Source: Flavobacterium saccharophilum (GTDB lineage: Bacteria; Bacteroidota; Bacteroidia; Flavobacteriales; Flavobacteriaceae). From it: 64,000 nt of DNA. The notes beneath the pieces are model-generated. The model was not told the origin of the DNA. It worked only from the letters and a program-made list of their open reading frames with translations, and did no database searches. Shown here piece by piece: positions 36,025-45,195 of the stretch. Both the position numbers and the translations under genes were made by a program. The number at the start of each line of letters is the position of its first letter. Position 1 is the first letter of the stretch. Location of the stretch: positions 248,001 through 312,000 of the forward strand of contig NZ_FRBY01000002.1 of the NCBI RefSeq assembly GCF_900142735.1, in the 5' to 3' direction.

Positions 36025-36720
36025 TTTTGAATTTAATAACCCATTTACATTCATCTTATATAGTTTACCAATCGGAATTGTAAAATCACTGATTTTGATC
36101 CTGTTTCCTTCCACACTTTTAATATGTTTAATGGCAATAGCAAAGGATTTATGTACCTGCATAAAATCATTTTTGGGTAATTGTTCTAAAAACACAGAGA
36201 TTTTTTCACGAATTGTAATGGTTTCAATCGTGGTTATAATTTTGGTGTAATTCCCTGTTGCTTCAATATAAAGTATGTTTTCAAGCTCCACTTGAAAGTG
36301 TTTTTTATTGCCCTGAACAAATATTCGATTTGAAATAATACTATTTTCGGACGGCATAACTTTTTGATTTACTGAACTAAACGCTTTATTGATGGCTTTT
36401 AAAAAACGTTCAAAACCAAAAGGCTTAAGCAAATAATCCGAAATAGTATATTCGTATCCTTCCAATGCAAATTCTTGATAAGCGGTTGTAACGATTACTT
36501 TTGGCAGATTTTGCAGCGTTTTTAGAAAATCAAACCCTTTCAAAATGGGCATATTCAAATCCAAAAAAATCAAATCCACTTCATTGGTGTTCAGAAATTC
36601 AAAGGCTTCCAAAGCATCGTAACAGTTTTTTATTAGTTGCATATTGGGTACTAAATCGCAATAGCCTTTAATGATGTCGTGAGCGATAGGCTCATCGTCA
36701 ATTATTAAATATCTAATCAT
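36019..36720 (-). CDS. LytTR family response regulator (second system)
   Basis: 233 residues, clearly a paralogue of the opposing regulator: IIDDEPIAH at the start, Asp in DLIFLDLNMPILKG, DYLLKPFGFERFLKAINKA, then the LytTR domain (NILYIEATGNYTKIITT, FMQVHKSFAIAIKHIKS). Pairs with the kinase at 36717-37523 (4-base overlap). Confidence 0.95.
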   Translation of the reverse strand: MIRYLIIDDEPIAHDIIKGYCDLVPNMQLIKNCYDALEAFEFLNTNEVDLIFLDLNMPILKGFDFLKTLQNLPKVIVTTAYQEFALEGYEYTISDYLLKPFGFERFLKAINKAFSSVNQKVMPSENSIISNRIFVQGNKKHFQVELENILYIEATGNYTKIITTIETITIREKISVFLEQLPKNDFMQVHKSFAIAIKHIKSVEGNRIKISDFTIPIGKLYKMNVNGLLNSKL

Positions 36721-37523
36721 AATTGTTTCAAAATTAGTCGGGCCTGATAGACACTTTCTGTTTTAGAAAAAGTCAAGTCATGTTGGTTTGGATAAATTAA
36801 TTCTAATCTTCTTTTTAGATTTTTCAAACCAATTCCAGATTGGTTATCCATTTTTTCGTAGTTGTTTTCAATTGCAAAACTTATTTCGTTTTGTGAGGTG
36901 GTCAAATTCATTTTAATGTAAGCATTCTGTCTCAAATTTTCGACACCGTGTTTGAATGCATTTTCCAAAAGTATGATAAACAACAGTGGCACTACTTTTC
37001 GGTTTTCATCTACATCACAATTAAAATCGACTGTAATATGTTTATGGTAACGCATTTTGTGCAGTTCGATATAGTTTTTCAAAAAATCAATTTCTTCCTG
37101 AATTTTAACTATTTCCTTTTCTCCCTCATAAATACTGTAACGCATCATATCCGAAAGTTTTAGTATTAATTCTTGTGCTTTTCGCGAATCTTTGGCAACC
37201 AAACCATATAAATTATTGAGCATATTGAAAAAGAAATGCGGACTAACCTGGCTTTTCAAGAGCATCAATTCGGCTTTTGTTTTTTCGCTTTTCAGTTTAG
37301 TGATAAAAATAATCTGTCTGATGAGCCAAACAATCCCCAGGCATAAAAGCAAAACATAGTAACAAATTACAATTAGGGCAACTTTTGGATGGTAATTGCC
37401 TAAAAATACAACGGATTTGTTTTTCGTAAAAATCACTTCATAAACAGTAATCATTACAGGAATAACTCCTATTGTCAGAAGAGCAATTACAACCCATTTT
37501 AAATTTCGTTTCACAGCAATCAT
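36717..37523 (-). CDS. LytS-type sensor histidine kinase (short form)
   Basis: 268 residues with only two hydrophobic segments at the N-terminus, fewer than in the paralogue at 34202. The His_kinase part has SQVSPHFFFNMLNNLYGLV, then MMRYSIYEGEKE, and an ATPase with LLENAFKHGVENL and GIGLKNLKRRLELIYPNQH. It is a plain two-helix sensor, so signal recognition is probably in or near the membrane. Confidence 0.92.
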   Translation of the reverse strand: MIAVKRNLKWVVIALLTIGVIPVMITVYEVIFTKNKSVVFLGNYHPKVALIVICYYVLLLCLGIVWLIRQIIFITKLKSEKTKAELMLLKSQVSPHFFFNMLNNLYGLVAKDSRKAQELILKLSDMMRYSIYEGEKEIVKIQEEIDFLKNYIELHKMRYHKHITVDFNCDVDENRKVVPLLFIILLENAFKHGVENLRQNAYIKMNLTTSQNEISFAIENNYEKMDNQSGIGLKNLKRRLELIYPNQHDLTFSKTESVYQARLILKQL

Positions 37524-37726
37524 TTTGCAATATTACAATTATAAATAGCCCTCTGCAATAATGTTGACAAACAACAGTCAATGCGTTTTGAAATGATGTA
37601 AATGAGTGATCAAAGCAGTTTGAGTATTCACAAACACTTTTTTATCGAGCAGATTGAGACGTTTGTCACAATTATTTTAATAGTAAAGCAGGCATTTCTA
37701 TGTTTACCAAAATTAATCGAAAAACA

Positions 37727-38899
37727 ATGAAAAAAAAATTTATCAGATATGTAAAACATATCAGTATCACATTTGCAGTACTAGTATTTATAGCTGTTTC
37801 ATTCGGACTATATCACGGAGCAAGTTTTCGTTATGCAGAAAATCCAGTAATGATGAATTGGGATAAAGATGGCCCTTATGTTTTTAATAAAAATGACAGC
37901 ACTGTTGCTATTAACTACATTAGAGGAAATCAGGATGACGGCTTTTATTTAGACCAAAAAGATTATGCCTTGAATTCAAAAATCCCCGCTTATTGTTATT
38001 TCCCATTAGATGGAACACTTTTTGAATTTACAATAAATAACAAAATTACGATTCCGAAAAACACCTATAATGACAATTCTAAAATTTTAGCCATTTCCGA
38101 TATTGAAAGCGGTTTTAAAACCTTTCGGGATTTTTTGATTGCTAATAAGGTAATTAATGAAAAGCTAAATTGGACATTTGCAAATGGACATCTTGTTTTG
38201 CTGGGGGATTTTGTGGACAGGGATTTTTCTACCACTCAAGTACTTTGGTTTATTTACAAATTAGAACAGGAAGCAAAAGAGAAAGGCGGAACAGTTCATT
38301 TTATTTTAGGAAACCACGAATTGAAGAATATGCAGGGAAATTTTGAATCTACTTCCCCGAAATATTATCACGTTGCTTCGATCTTAAAAAAACAACAAAC
38401 CGAGTTGTATGGTACAAATTCTTTTCTTGGCAAATGGATGTCGAGCAAAAATACCATTGAAAAAATTAATGGTATCCTTTTTACACACGGAGGGATACAT
38501 CCTGATTTGGCTGATTATAAAATAAATCTGGACGAGGTAAATCAAATAATTCGCAGTAATTATTACAAACCTTACTATCCTAATCCACAAAAAAACATAG
38601 AACAATTACTGATTTCTTCACACAAAGGCATCGCTTGGTACCGAGGTTATTTCAAAGACGATTTGACTCAGCAAGATGTAGAACGAGGACTAAATAAATT
38701 CGACGCAAATTCAATCGTTGTTGGTCATACTCTTCAATCAAAAATTAATACACAATTCAACGGTAAAGTGATAGGAATTGATGTTAAACATCCCAAAGAT
38801 TATTCTAAAAGTATTCCCAACCAAAAATCAGAAGGTTTGTTAATTGAAAATAACCAATATTATAGAGTTTTACACAATGGAGAAAAAAAAGAACTGTAG
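37727..38899 (+). CDS. Metallophosphoesterase (calcineurin-like)
   Basis: 390 residues from the ATG at 37727; an upstream ATG at 37700 would add nine. The N-terminal hydrophobic helix after MKKKFIRYVKHIS is a signal anchor. The core has the metal motifs ISDIE (usual DxH, here D-I-E), GDFVDRD, GNHELKNM and FTHGGIHPD, then VVGHT. It resembles Shewanella-like protein phosphatases. The first motif lacks the usual His, so activity would need testing. Confidence 0.88.
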   Translation: MKKKFIRYVKHISITFAVLVFIAVSFGLYHGASFRYAENPVMMNWDKDGPYVFNKNDSTVAINYIRGNQDDGFYLDQKDYALNSKIPAYCYFPLDGTLFEFTINNKITIPKNTYNDNSKILAISDIESGFKTFRDFLIANKVINEKLNWTFANGHLVLLGDFVDRDFSTTQVLWFIYKLEQEAKEKGGTVHFILGNHELKNMQGNFESTSPKYYHVASILKKQQTELYGTNSFLGKWMSSKNTIEKINGILFTHGGIHPDLADYKINLDEVNQIIRSNYYKPYYPNPQKNIEQLLISSHKGIAWYRGYFKDDLTQQDVERGLNKFDANSIVVGHTLQSKINTQFNGKVIGIDVKHPKDYSKSIPNQKSEGLLIENNQYYRVLHNGEKKEL

Positions 38900-39114
38900 A
38901 GTGAATCTCTTTATCTTAAATCCCAAAAAAAGCATTTTTTATCCTTTTCATCAAGCTAAAAATTAAAAACACCACATTACCAAAGGGCAAAGAACATGGC
39001 TCGAAGATTATAACTCATGTCAAAAAACTAGATAAATTTTTCATCAATCCCCAACATCATTGTTTCATGAGCCTATATTTCTTAAATTTGGATACTAGTA
39101 AAAATTAAAATAAT

Positions 39115-39558
39115 ATGAAATACAAAATAGACAATATTAAAAAAACTGAGTATAATGAAGTTGTCAATATTTGGGAAGCCTCTGTTCGAGCAACACATCA
39201 CTTTTTGAAAGAAGAAGATATTCAATATTTTAAACCACTTATATTAAATACATATCTAGATGCTGTTGAATTGAAGTGTGCAAGAAATGAGGAAGGTAAA
39301 ATAATTGGTTTCCTTGGAGTAGCAGATCAAAATTTAGAAATGTTATTCATTGATACGGACTACAGAGGTAAACAAGTTGGAAAAACATTATTGAATTTTT
39401 CAATTGAAAAAATGAATGTTACAAAAGTTGATGTAAATGAACAAAACGACCAGGCAGTAGGGTTTTACAAAAAATGTGGATTTGAAACAACAAGTCGTTC
39501 GGAATTGGATTCCTCGGGAAAGCCATATCCTACTTTGCATATGGAGTTAAGAAATTAA
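39115..39558 (+). CDS. GNAT family N-acetyltransferase
   Basis: 147 residues. The GNAT core has EMLFIDTDYRGKQVGKTLLNF (acetyl-CoA pyrophosphate loop RGKQVG) and VNEQNDQAVGFYKKCGFETT. The start VWEASVRATHHFLKEEDI is typical of a YjaB-like subgroup. Substrate unknown. Isolated; followed by a 155-base gap. Confidence 0.93.
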   Translation: MKYKIDNIKKTEYNEVVNIWEASVRATHHFLKEEDIQYFKPLILNTYLDAVELKCARNEEGKIIGFLGVADQNLEMLFIDTDYRGKQVGKTLLNFSIEKMNVTKVDVNEQNDQAVGFYKKCGFETTSRSELDSSGKPYPTLHMELRN

Positions 39559-39713
39559 CGGCTGCTAAAAACCGTTTTGCGAGATTCCATTTATGTGGTA
39601 TATTCACGTTTGCCTTTAGCAAGAAATTTAGTGTTTGCAAAAAAATATCTGCTTACGATGCTCACAATCTTGTAAAGAGGAACTGAGTAATATAAAGATT
39701 ATTTATACCCCCT

Positions 39714-40436
39714 ATGAACCACAACGATACAAAACGGCTTTCGCGGCTCACTGCCATACTAACCCAGCTGCAAACGAAGCGGCTTTTGACCGCTTCTGAG
39801 TTGGCTATTCAATTTTCGGTTAGTAAAAGGACAATCTATAGGGACCTAAAAGCATTAGAACAAGCAGGTGTTCCCATTTTGACCGAAGAAGGAAAAGGCT
39901 ACTTATTGATGGAGGGTTACCGGATTCCGCCTATAATGTTTACAGAAAGTGAAGCTAATGCATTGATTACAGCCGAACAATTGATCCTTAAAAACAAAGA
40001 CGCTTCATTTGTAAAAGAATATTCTGAAGCGATCAACAAAATAAAATCGGTTTTACGCAACACTACGAAAGACAAGGCCAACCTGCTTTCTAACCGCATT
40101 GTCTTTAGACAAAACATGGAGAATGACCGGACAAGCAATTTTCTATCCCCTTTGCAATTAGCATTGACCAATTTCTATCTAATCAAGATTAAATATCATG
40201 CACCCGACACGAATCAGACAACGGAAAGAATAATTGAACCTTTTGCTATTTACAGCACACAAGAAAACTGGTTACTTATCGCATTTTGTCGTTTAAGAAA
40301 GGATTTTAGAGCATTTCGGCTCGACAGAATCAAAAATCTGACGACGCTTCCTGAACAGTTTGAACCCCATAAAATAACCTTGCAGGAGTATTTTGAAATC
40401 TGCAAGAAAAAAACTTTTTCACAACCCTTGACATAG
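39714..40436 (+). CDS. YafY-type WYL-domain transcriptional regulator
   Basis: 240 residues: N-terminal DeoR-like helix-turn-helix (LTASELAIQFSVSKRTIYRDLKALEQAGVPI), a middle linker with PPIMFTESEANALITAEQL, then the WYL domain (residues 145-225, with ERIIEPFAIYSTQENWLLIAFC and FRAFRLDRI). WYL domains sense small or nucleic acid ligands. It is 51 bases upstream of a GyrI-like gene in the same direction, so probably its local regulator. Confidence 0.93.
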   Translation: MNHNDTKRLSRLTAILTQLQTKRLLTASELAIQFSVSKRTIYRDLKALEQAGVPILTEEGKGYLLMEGYRIPPIMFTESEANALITAEQLILKNKDASFVKEYSEAINKIKSVLRNTTKDKANLLSNRIVFRQNMENDRTSNFLSPLQLALTNFYLIKIKYHAPDTNQTTERIIEPFAIYSTQENWLLIAFCRLRKDFRAFRLDRIKNLTTLPEQFEPHKITLQEYFEICKKKTFSQPLT

Positions 40437-40487
40437 GGCTGTCACAACAGCATTGTAGTTTTGTGGCTCAACAAAAAAAGTTTAAAA

Positions 40488-40946
40488 ATGAATAAAGTAA
40501 ACATTGAGCCTTTTAAAATAATTGGCATTTCGGTTAGAACCACAAATGAAAACAATCAGGCTGCAAAAGATATTGCGGATTTGTGGAGCAGATTTTTGAA
40601 TGAAAAAGTATTGGAAGCAATTCCAAACAAAATTGACAACACTGTATATTCCATATACACAGAGTATGAAAGTGACCACACTAAACCTTACACCACAATA
40701 CTAGGTTGCAAAGTAAAAACCTTAAACACGATTCCGAATGAGATGGTTGGCAAATCATTTGAAGGCGGAAACTACGTGAAGCTATCTGCCAAAGGAGATT
40801 TGATGAAAGATTTAATCATAAACAAGTGGTTGGAAATTTGGAAAATGGATTTAGAAAGAGTCTTTACGGCAGATTTTGAAGTATTTGGAGCAAAAGCACA
40901 AAATCCGACAGATGCAGAAATAGATTTTTTAATTGCCGTTAAATAG
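40488..40946 (+). CDS. GyrI-like/AraC effector-binding domain protein
   Basis: 152 residues from the ATG at 40488 (an upstream ATG would add nine). Stand-alone effector-binding fold: KIIGISVRTTNEN near the start, VYSIYTEYESDHTKPYTTILG in the middle, and the late ADFEVFGAKA strand. Such proteins bind hydrophobic small molecules or hydrolyse some. It is part of a YafY/GyrI-like/DUF1801 unit. Confidence 0.88.
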   Translation: MNKVNIEPFKIIGISVRTTNENNQAAKDIADLWSRFLNEKVLEAIPNKIDNTVYSIYTEYESDHTKPYTTILGCKVKTLNTIPNEMVGKSFEGGNYVKLSAKGDLMKDLIINKWLEIWKMDLERVFTADFEVFGAKAQNPTDAEIDFLIAVK

Positions 40947-40955
40947 AAAAAACTG

Positions 40956-41324
40956 ATGGAGCAGCTTGATAACTATTATTTAAAAAAAGAAGAGCCAAAC
41001 AAGAGTTGCCTGCTTGCTTTGCGAAATATTATTCTTAAGCAGGATATCAACATTACTGAAACGCAGAAGTGGGGAATGCCTTGCTTCTGCTACAAGAAAA
41101 AAATGTTTTGCTATTTGTGGACCGATAAAAAGACGGACAAACCCTATATTCTAATGGTAGAAGGAAATTATCTTGAACACCCCGAATTGGAACAAGGCGA
41201 TCGCACAAGAATGAAAATTTTCAGGATTAATCCCAATAAAGATTTACCAATAAGGACAATTGAGAGTATTTTACAAAAAGCCTTGGACTTATATACAACA
41301 GGCATAATTAAATTAAAAGATTAA
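40956..41324 (+). CDS. DUF1801 domain protein
   Basis: 122 residues. The pattern of this small YdhG-like family is seen: LLALRNIILKQDINITETQKWGMPCFCYKKKMFCYL, with a WG-P-CFCY core. Proteins of this family are small single domains of unknown role often next to GyrI-like genes. Nine bases after the GyrI-like gene. Confidence 0.85.
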   Translation: MEQLDNYYLKKEEPNKSCLLALRNIILKQDINITETQKWGMPCFCYKKKMFCYLWTDKKTDKPYILMVEGNYLEHPELEQGDRTRMKIFRINPNKDLPIRTIESILQKALDLYTTGIIKLKD

Positions 41325-41782
41325 CCGGCCTCCTGACCCTTTGTATTTACTGGAATTGACATAAAAGTAACGGAACCTTTTTCTCCGCTAATACACTATT
41401 CAAACAAATTGTTGTTTTGCTTAATTTTGGCTTTCAAAATCGAAATACAATCCTCATTTTAAACAAGTTAACATCTTAAATATTGATACTTTAAATTTTG
41501 TGGCAAAAGCGTGGTATACCAGGTTGAAAATTTTAAAAAACACAGAATATTTGTGCGTTTGTTCCTGTCACAACAAACCAAAAGGCGCCAATTGTCTTCA
41601 ATTGGCGCCTTTTTTATACCTAATCATACCTAACCACATAACTAAAAACTTACGTTTATGCTGCGGGGCTCACCCTTTCCAATTCCTGACAGAAAATTTA
41701 AACCGCGCCTGTACAGATATTAATGTAATCATGAGCAGCAGAGTATAACAATAAATAATTCTCATAACTGAGCAAGGGTCTT
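41325..41782. other. Gene-free stretch with repeat copy C and a repeated hairpin
   Basis: 458 bases without a credible gene. 41490-41535 carries the AAATTTTGTGGCAAAAGCG block seen in repeats A and B. 41575-41616 has the hairpin described separately. The segment CCTGTCACAACAAACCAAAA before the hairpin resembles the run after tRNA-Arg. Confidence 0.5.
41581..41617. terminator. Terminator of the repeated hairpin family (copy 3)
   Basis: A perfect 14-bp stem AAAGGCGCCAATTG (41581-41594) with its complement (41599-41612), loop TCTT, followed by T. It shares the GGCG/CAATTG core with those at 9410, 15381 and 47671, with the loop read from the other strand (AAGA elsewhere). Confidence 0.75.
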
Positions 41783-42208
41783 CTATTTAGCAATCAATAC
41801 AATACTGGTTTTAGCATACTGGTTAATTGCAATTTTCACCTCATCAAAATTAGGTGCTGAGAGTTTTGGTTTATAATTTTTAGAAAATCCAAATCCTTCT
41901 GTCGGATAACCAATCATATTTTTATCACATTTTCCGTTATTATTCAGGTCTTGATAAACAGCAACAGCATAATCGCCATCCGGTAGGTTTTTGAACGTGT
42001 AGACCACTTTATTTTCTGAAGCTTTTACTTTTGCAGTGGCAATCTGTGACTCATTATCAAGAAAACCTTTCTCTTTATCGTACAATCCAAAAAAAACAGA
42101 TCCTTTGCCGGGTTCTACGCCCGATACTTCAACGCTGAAATTATGTTGTGCAAACAGTGCTGAATTAATTGTTACAAGTACTATCAAGCTTATCATTTTA
42201 ATTTTCAT
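41783..42208 (-). CDS. DUF2141 domain secreted protein
   Basis: 141 residues with a signal peptide (cleavage near LFAQHN). The DUF2141 features are FSVEVSGVEPGKGSVFFGLYD, the tail of KNLPDGDYAVAVYQDLNNNGK and GYPTEGFGFSKNYKP. The role is unknown. It is 19 bases after the epimerase-like gene on the same strand. Confidence 0.93.
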   Translation of the reverse strand: MKIKMISLIVLVTINSALFAQHNFSVEVSGVEPGKGSVFFGLYDKEKGFLDNESQIATAKVKASENKVVYTFKNLPDGDYAVAVYQDLNNNGKCDKNMIGYPTEGFGFSKNYKPKLSAPNFDEVKIAINQYAKTSIVLIAK

Positions 42209-42227
42209 AAGTAATATTTTTTAGGAT

Positions 42228-43286
42228 TTATAATAGAACCTTTTCTAGCTTCTCTTTCTCTAATTGGTTAAAAAAGTGATTCATTTTTTTTACATTCCCT
42301 TTTTTAAACGCCTGGTAGGGTTCTGATTGTGAGAGCAGCCATTTTTTTACAATACTTTTAAAAATGAAGGTGATTTTTTTTTGGAGAGGATGAATTTTCT
42401 GGCGGACCATCTCGAAATAATCGTTCAAATTTTGCTGTCGAAAACCTAGAATATTATCTAAATCTTGACCATCTTTTAAAATCCCACAGTGAAAATTTTT
42501 CTCTGCAAAAGCCTTTTGTGGAAAATCAGCTTCGCCTAAGCCAAATTCAGCAAACATTTTGTCTAGAAAAGCCCCATAAGTAATAACACAATCCTCTCCC
42601 CCTCCCAAGTTGAATATTTGCTTCTCTAGCTTTTTTTGGTTTTCAATTGCTTTAGCAAAAGCTCTACCCGTATCTTTTGGAGTGCAGATTTCCATTGGTG
42701 TATTCAGCGGCATATGAAACATCAATTTGGATATCTTATGGTTCCCCATAATTGCAGCCAGACGAAAAATACTCCATGATAATTTGGATTTCCCAATCAA
42801 CGACTCACACAAAACCTTTGTTTCTCCATAATGATCTCCCGGACTGGGCTGCAAAATATCAGCGACACTTATCTGGGGATTCTTCATCCGATCACCATAA
42901 ACTGAAATACTGGAACTAAAAATCAAATAACAATCCGGTGAATTCTGCTCTAAAGCGTAAATAAGATTTTCGGTCCCTCTCACATTGACACTGTAAGCCA
43001 TCTCTGGATCTATATCTGCAAGAGGTGGAATAACCGCTGCCAAATGGATAGCTACATCCTTATTTTGGGCAACTTTTAGCACTTCTTCTCTATTGCTGAT
43101 GTCGCCATATATAATCTCTACACGAGATCGAAAGGGAGCCAGTTTTTTTACCGAATTTTGAGTTTTTAAATCAAAAACCGTTATTTCATAATCCGTATGC
43201 TGAACCAGATGCTGCAAGGTTTCAAATCCTACAGTTCCAGATGCACCGGTCAGAAGTATTTTTTTTCGTGATATCTTATTTTTCAT
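42228..43286 (-). CDS. NAD(P)-dependent epimerase/dehydratase (extended SDR)
   Basis: 352 residues: nucleotide motif LLTGASGTVGFETL (residues 11-24), SISVYGDR, YGETKVLCE with the catalytic Tyr/Lys, and a substrate lobe. The last 60 residues (after LNDYFEMVRQKI) are rich in Lys and Gln and longer than usual. Substrate unknown. Read with DUF2141 as one operon; divergent from a TetR gene. Confidence 0.92.
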   Translation of the reverse strand: MKNKISRKKILLTGASGTVGFETLQHLVQHTDYEITVFDLKTQNSVKKLAPFRSRVEIIYGDISNREEVLKVAQNKDVAIHLAAVIPPLADIDPEMAYSVNVRGTENLIYALEQNSPDCYLIFSSSISVYGDRMKNPQISVADILQPSPGDHYGETKVLCESLIGKSKLSWSIFRLAAIMGNHKISKLMFHMPLNTPMEICTPKDTGRAFAKAIENQKKLEKQIFNLGGGEDCVITYGAFLDKMFAEFGLGEADFPQKAFAEKNFHCGILKDGQDLDNILGFRQQNLNDYFEMVRQKIHPLQKKITFIFKSIVKKWLLSQSEPYQAFKKGNVKKMNHFFNQLEKEKLEKVLL

Positions 43287-43501
43287 TTTTTTTAATTTAA
43301 CGTTTGTCCTTTTAATCCGCTTAAATTTTGATTAAAAAGCTATATTTGTTATACAATATGTTCAATATTTAACTTTGTGTTCTTTTTGATTACTACGTAA
43401 AACTATTAAAGAAGAATGTATTTACTGTTTCAAAAAGGGATGCTACTGTACATTAGCGAACAAAGACTAATGTTTTTGTAGCGTATGTAAAATAATTTGT
43501 G

Positions 43502-44050
43502 ATGGATTTAAGAAAAGACAGAAGGGTTCAGTATACTAAAAAAATATTGCGTGAGGCATTATTTAGTTTACTGGACGAGAGGGAATTAAGCGAAATCACC
43601 ATAACCGAACTGTGTAAAACAGCCGATGTCAACCGCAATACATTTTATCGGCATTATAATATTCCGCTGGATATACTGCTTGAAATAGAGGATGATGTTT
43701 TTGAAAAACTCTCAGCGGTTTTGCGTAAAAGCACCAATATGGATGATGTGATACTGCTCAGCTGCCAGTTACTGGAAAGCGATAAACAGATGAGTAAAAT
43801 TGTGTTTACTAAAGCGGATGGAAGCGGAATTCTGTCGCGAATCCTGAGAAGTGTTCGGAATAATTTTCCGGTTGAAAATCAAATAGAACTTACTGCCGAA
43901 GTAATGCCTTTTGCTGAAATGGCATACCAATTTGGCGAAAAAGGAAGTATTGCTGTCATCAAAAACTGGATCGAAAATGATTTCTCTATTCCTGCTGAAA
44001 GTATTGCACAAATGATAAGTTATCTGGTAAATAAACTCAATAAATTATAG
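43502..44050 (+). CDS. TetR/AcrR family transcriptional regulator
   Basis: 182 residues from the ATG at 43502 (a GTG three bases earlier adds one residue). Helix-turn-helix: ITITELCKTADVNRNTFYRHYNIPLDILLEIE. The C-terminal domain resembles the TetR-like C-terminal domain of small YhgE-type regulators. Divergent from the epimerase; probably controls it. Confidence 0.9.
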   Translation: MDLRKDRRVQYTKKILREALFSLLDERELSEITITELCKTADVNRNTFYRHYNIPLDILLEIEDDVFEKLSAVLRKSTNMDDVILLSCQLLESDKQMSKIVFTKADGSGILSRILRSVRNNFPVENQIELTAEVMPFAEMAYQFGEKGSIAVIKNWIENDFSIPAESIAQMISYLVNKLNKL

Positions 44051-44109
44051 CAATTTTTATAAGTCACCAATTCCTAATCGAATCTCTCAAAGCAAAATAA
44101 AAAAGTATC

Positions 44110-44229
44110 ATGGATTTTAAAAACGAATTGGTTAACCTTCCTTTAAAGAATAACCTGAAATTACTTTTTTACTCTGGAATGGAAATCTTTTTTGCTACCA
44201 AAGTTAAGGCGGTATCATTCATTTTCTAA
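44110..44229 (+). other. Short open frame or relic of 39 codons
   Basis: Reads from ATG 44110 to TAA: MDFKNELVNL ... LLFYSGMEIFFATKVKAVSF. No ribosome-binding site is evident. The stretch 44165-44225 resembles 14978-15045 in the tRNA island junction, so it is more likely a repeated relic than a gene. Confidence 0.3.
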
Positions 44230-44260
44230 ATTTACAATTATATAATCCAACTCCCACAAC

Positions 44261-45112
44261 ATGAATAAGGTATTTTCAGAAAATAAAACTTTACTTTTAG
44301 GAGTAGAAAAATCTGAAAATAATTCATTTTTAGATATACCCGTACAATTTAGTGAATATACTGTTTTATTAATCAGCAAAGGAGAAGGAATTTACCATGC
44401 AGATTTTGCTTCTTTTTCATTTAAGGCCCCTGTCATATTGTTTTCAACACCGCAGCAGTCCATATCCATCAAAGAAATTACCCCGTTGACATATACCACA
44501 TTACAATTTCACGGTGACTTTTATTGCATCGAATACCATAGAAAAGAGGTTGCCTGTAACGGTTTATTGTTTAACAATATTTACATTGAGCCTTCTATAA
44601 AATTAACTACCGAACAGCATCTATTATACTGTCAATTAGTCGATCAGATTATTGATGAAATTAAAGAGCAAGCTCCTTCAGAAATTGTATTACGATCCTA
44701 TCTTCAGCTTATACTTGCCAAATCTAGTAGTCTGAAAATAACCAGTGAAAAACAAAATTTACAAAAAGATGAAAAGATGGACCAGTTCAAAATACTGCTG
44801 GAAGAAAATTTCTTATCCCTACACAAACCAAGTGATTACGCTTCATTATTGTCAATGACATCCAATAATTTCACTAAACAATGTGGCAAACGCTTCAATA
44901 AAACGCCAACGCAAATGATTCAGGAAAGATTAATTTTAGAAGCAAAAAAGCAGCTTCATCTCACCCGATTGAGTATTAAGGAAATTGCTTATGCCTTAAA
45001 ATTTCAGGATGAATATTATTTTAGCCGAGTATTTAAAAAAATGACCAAAATTTCTCCTCAAGCCTTTAGGAAAACAACCGGTATTTCTATCGTGGCAGAT
45101 TTGTCCAAGTAA
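44261..45112 (+). CDS. AraC family transcriptional regulator
   Basis: 283 residues: N-terminal cupin-like sensor half (residues 1-140) and a C-terminal double helix-turn-helix (MTSNNFTKQCGKRFNKTPTQMI then LSIKEIAYALKFQDEYYFSRVFKKMTKISPQAFR). It is 83 bases upstream of an RclC-like membrane protein, matching the rclR-rclC pairing in E. coli, but the sensor domain is not close to RclR by eye. Confidence 0.92.
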   Translation: MNKVFSENKTLLLGVEKSENNSFLDIPVQFSEYTVLLISKGEGIYHADFASFSFKAPVILFSTPQQSISIKEITPLTYTTLQFHGDFYCIEYHRKEVACNGLLFNNIYIEPSIKLTTEQHLLYCQLVDQIIDEIKEQAPSEIVLRSYLQLILAKSSSLKITSEKQNLQKDEKMDQFKILLEENFLSLHKPSDYASLLSMTSNNFTKQCGKRFNKTPTQMIQERLILEAKKQLHLTRLSIKEIAYALKFQDEYYFSRVFKKMTKISPQAFRKTTGISIVADLSK

Positions 45113-45195
45113 TAGCGTTTTTTATCCATTTCCTAATTCTTATTTCAGCTATAAATTTGCCTTGTTAATTATGACAAAATTTAAAAAACAAAGCA

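Noticed and set aside
39041..39065. CATCAATCCCCAACA as a fourth repeat D copy
   Set aside because: Only about 15 bases match the start of D1 and the conserved downstream block is absent, so chance is likely.
41500..41748. 82-codon frame in the 41.3-41.8 kb gap
   Set aside because: It reads through the repeated hairpin and repeat C, has no family resemblance and starts with a rare codon.
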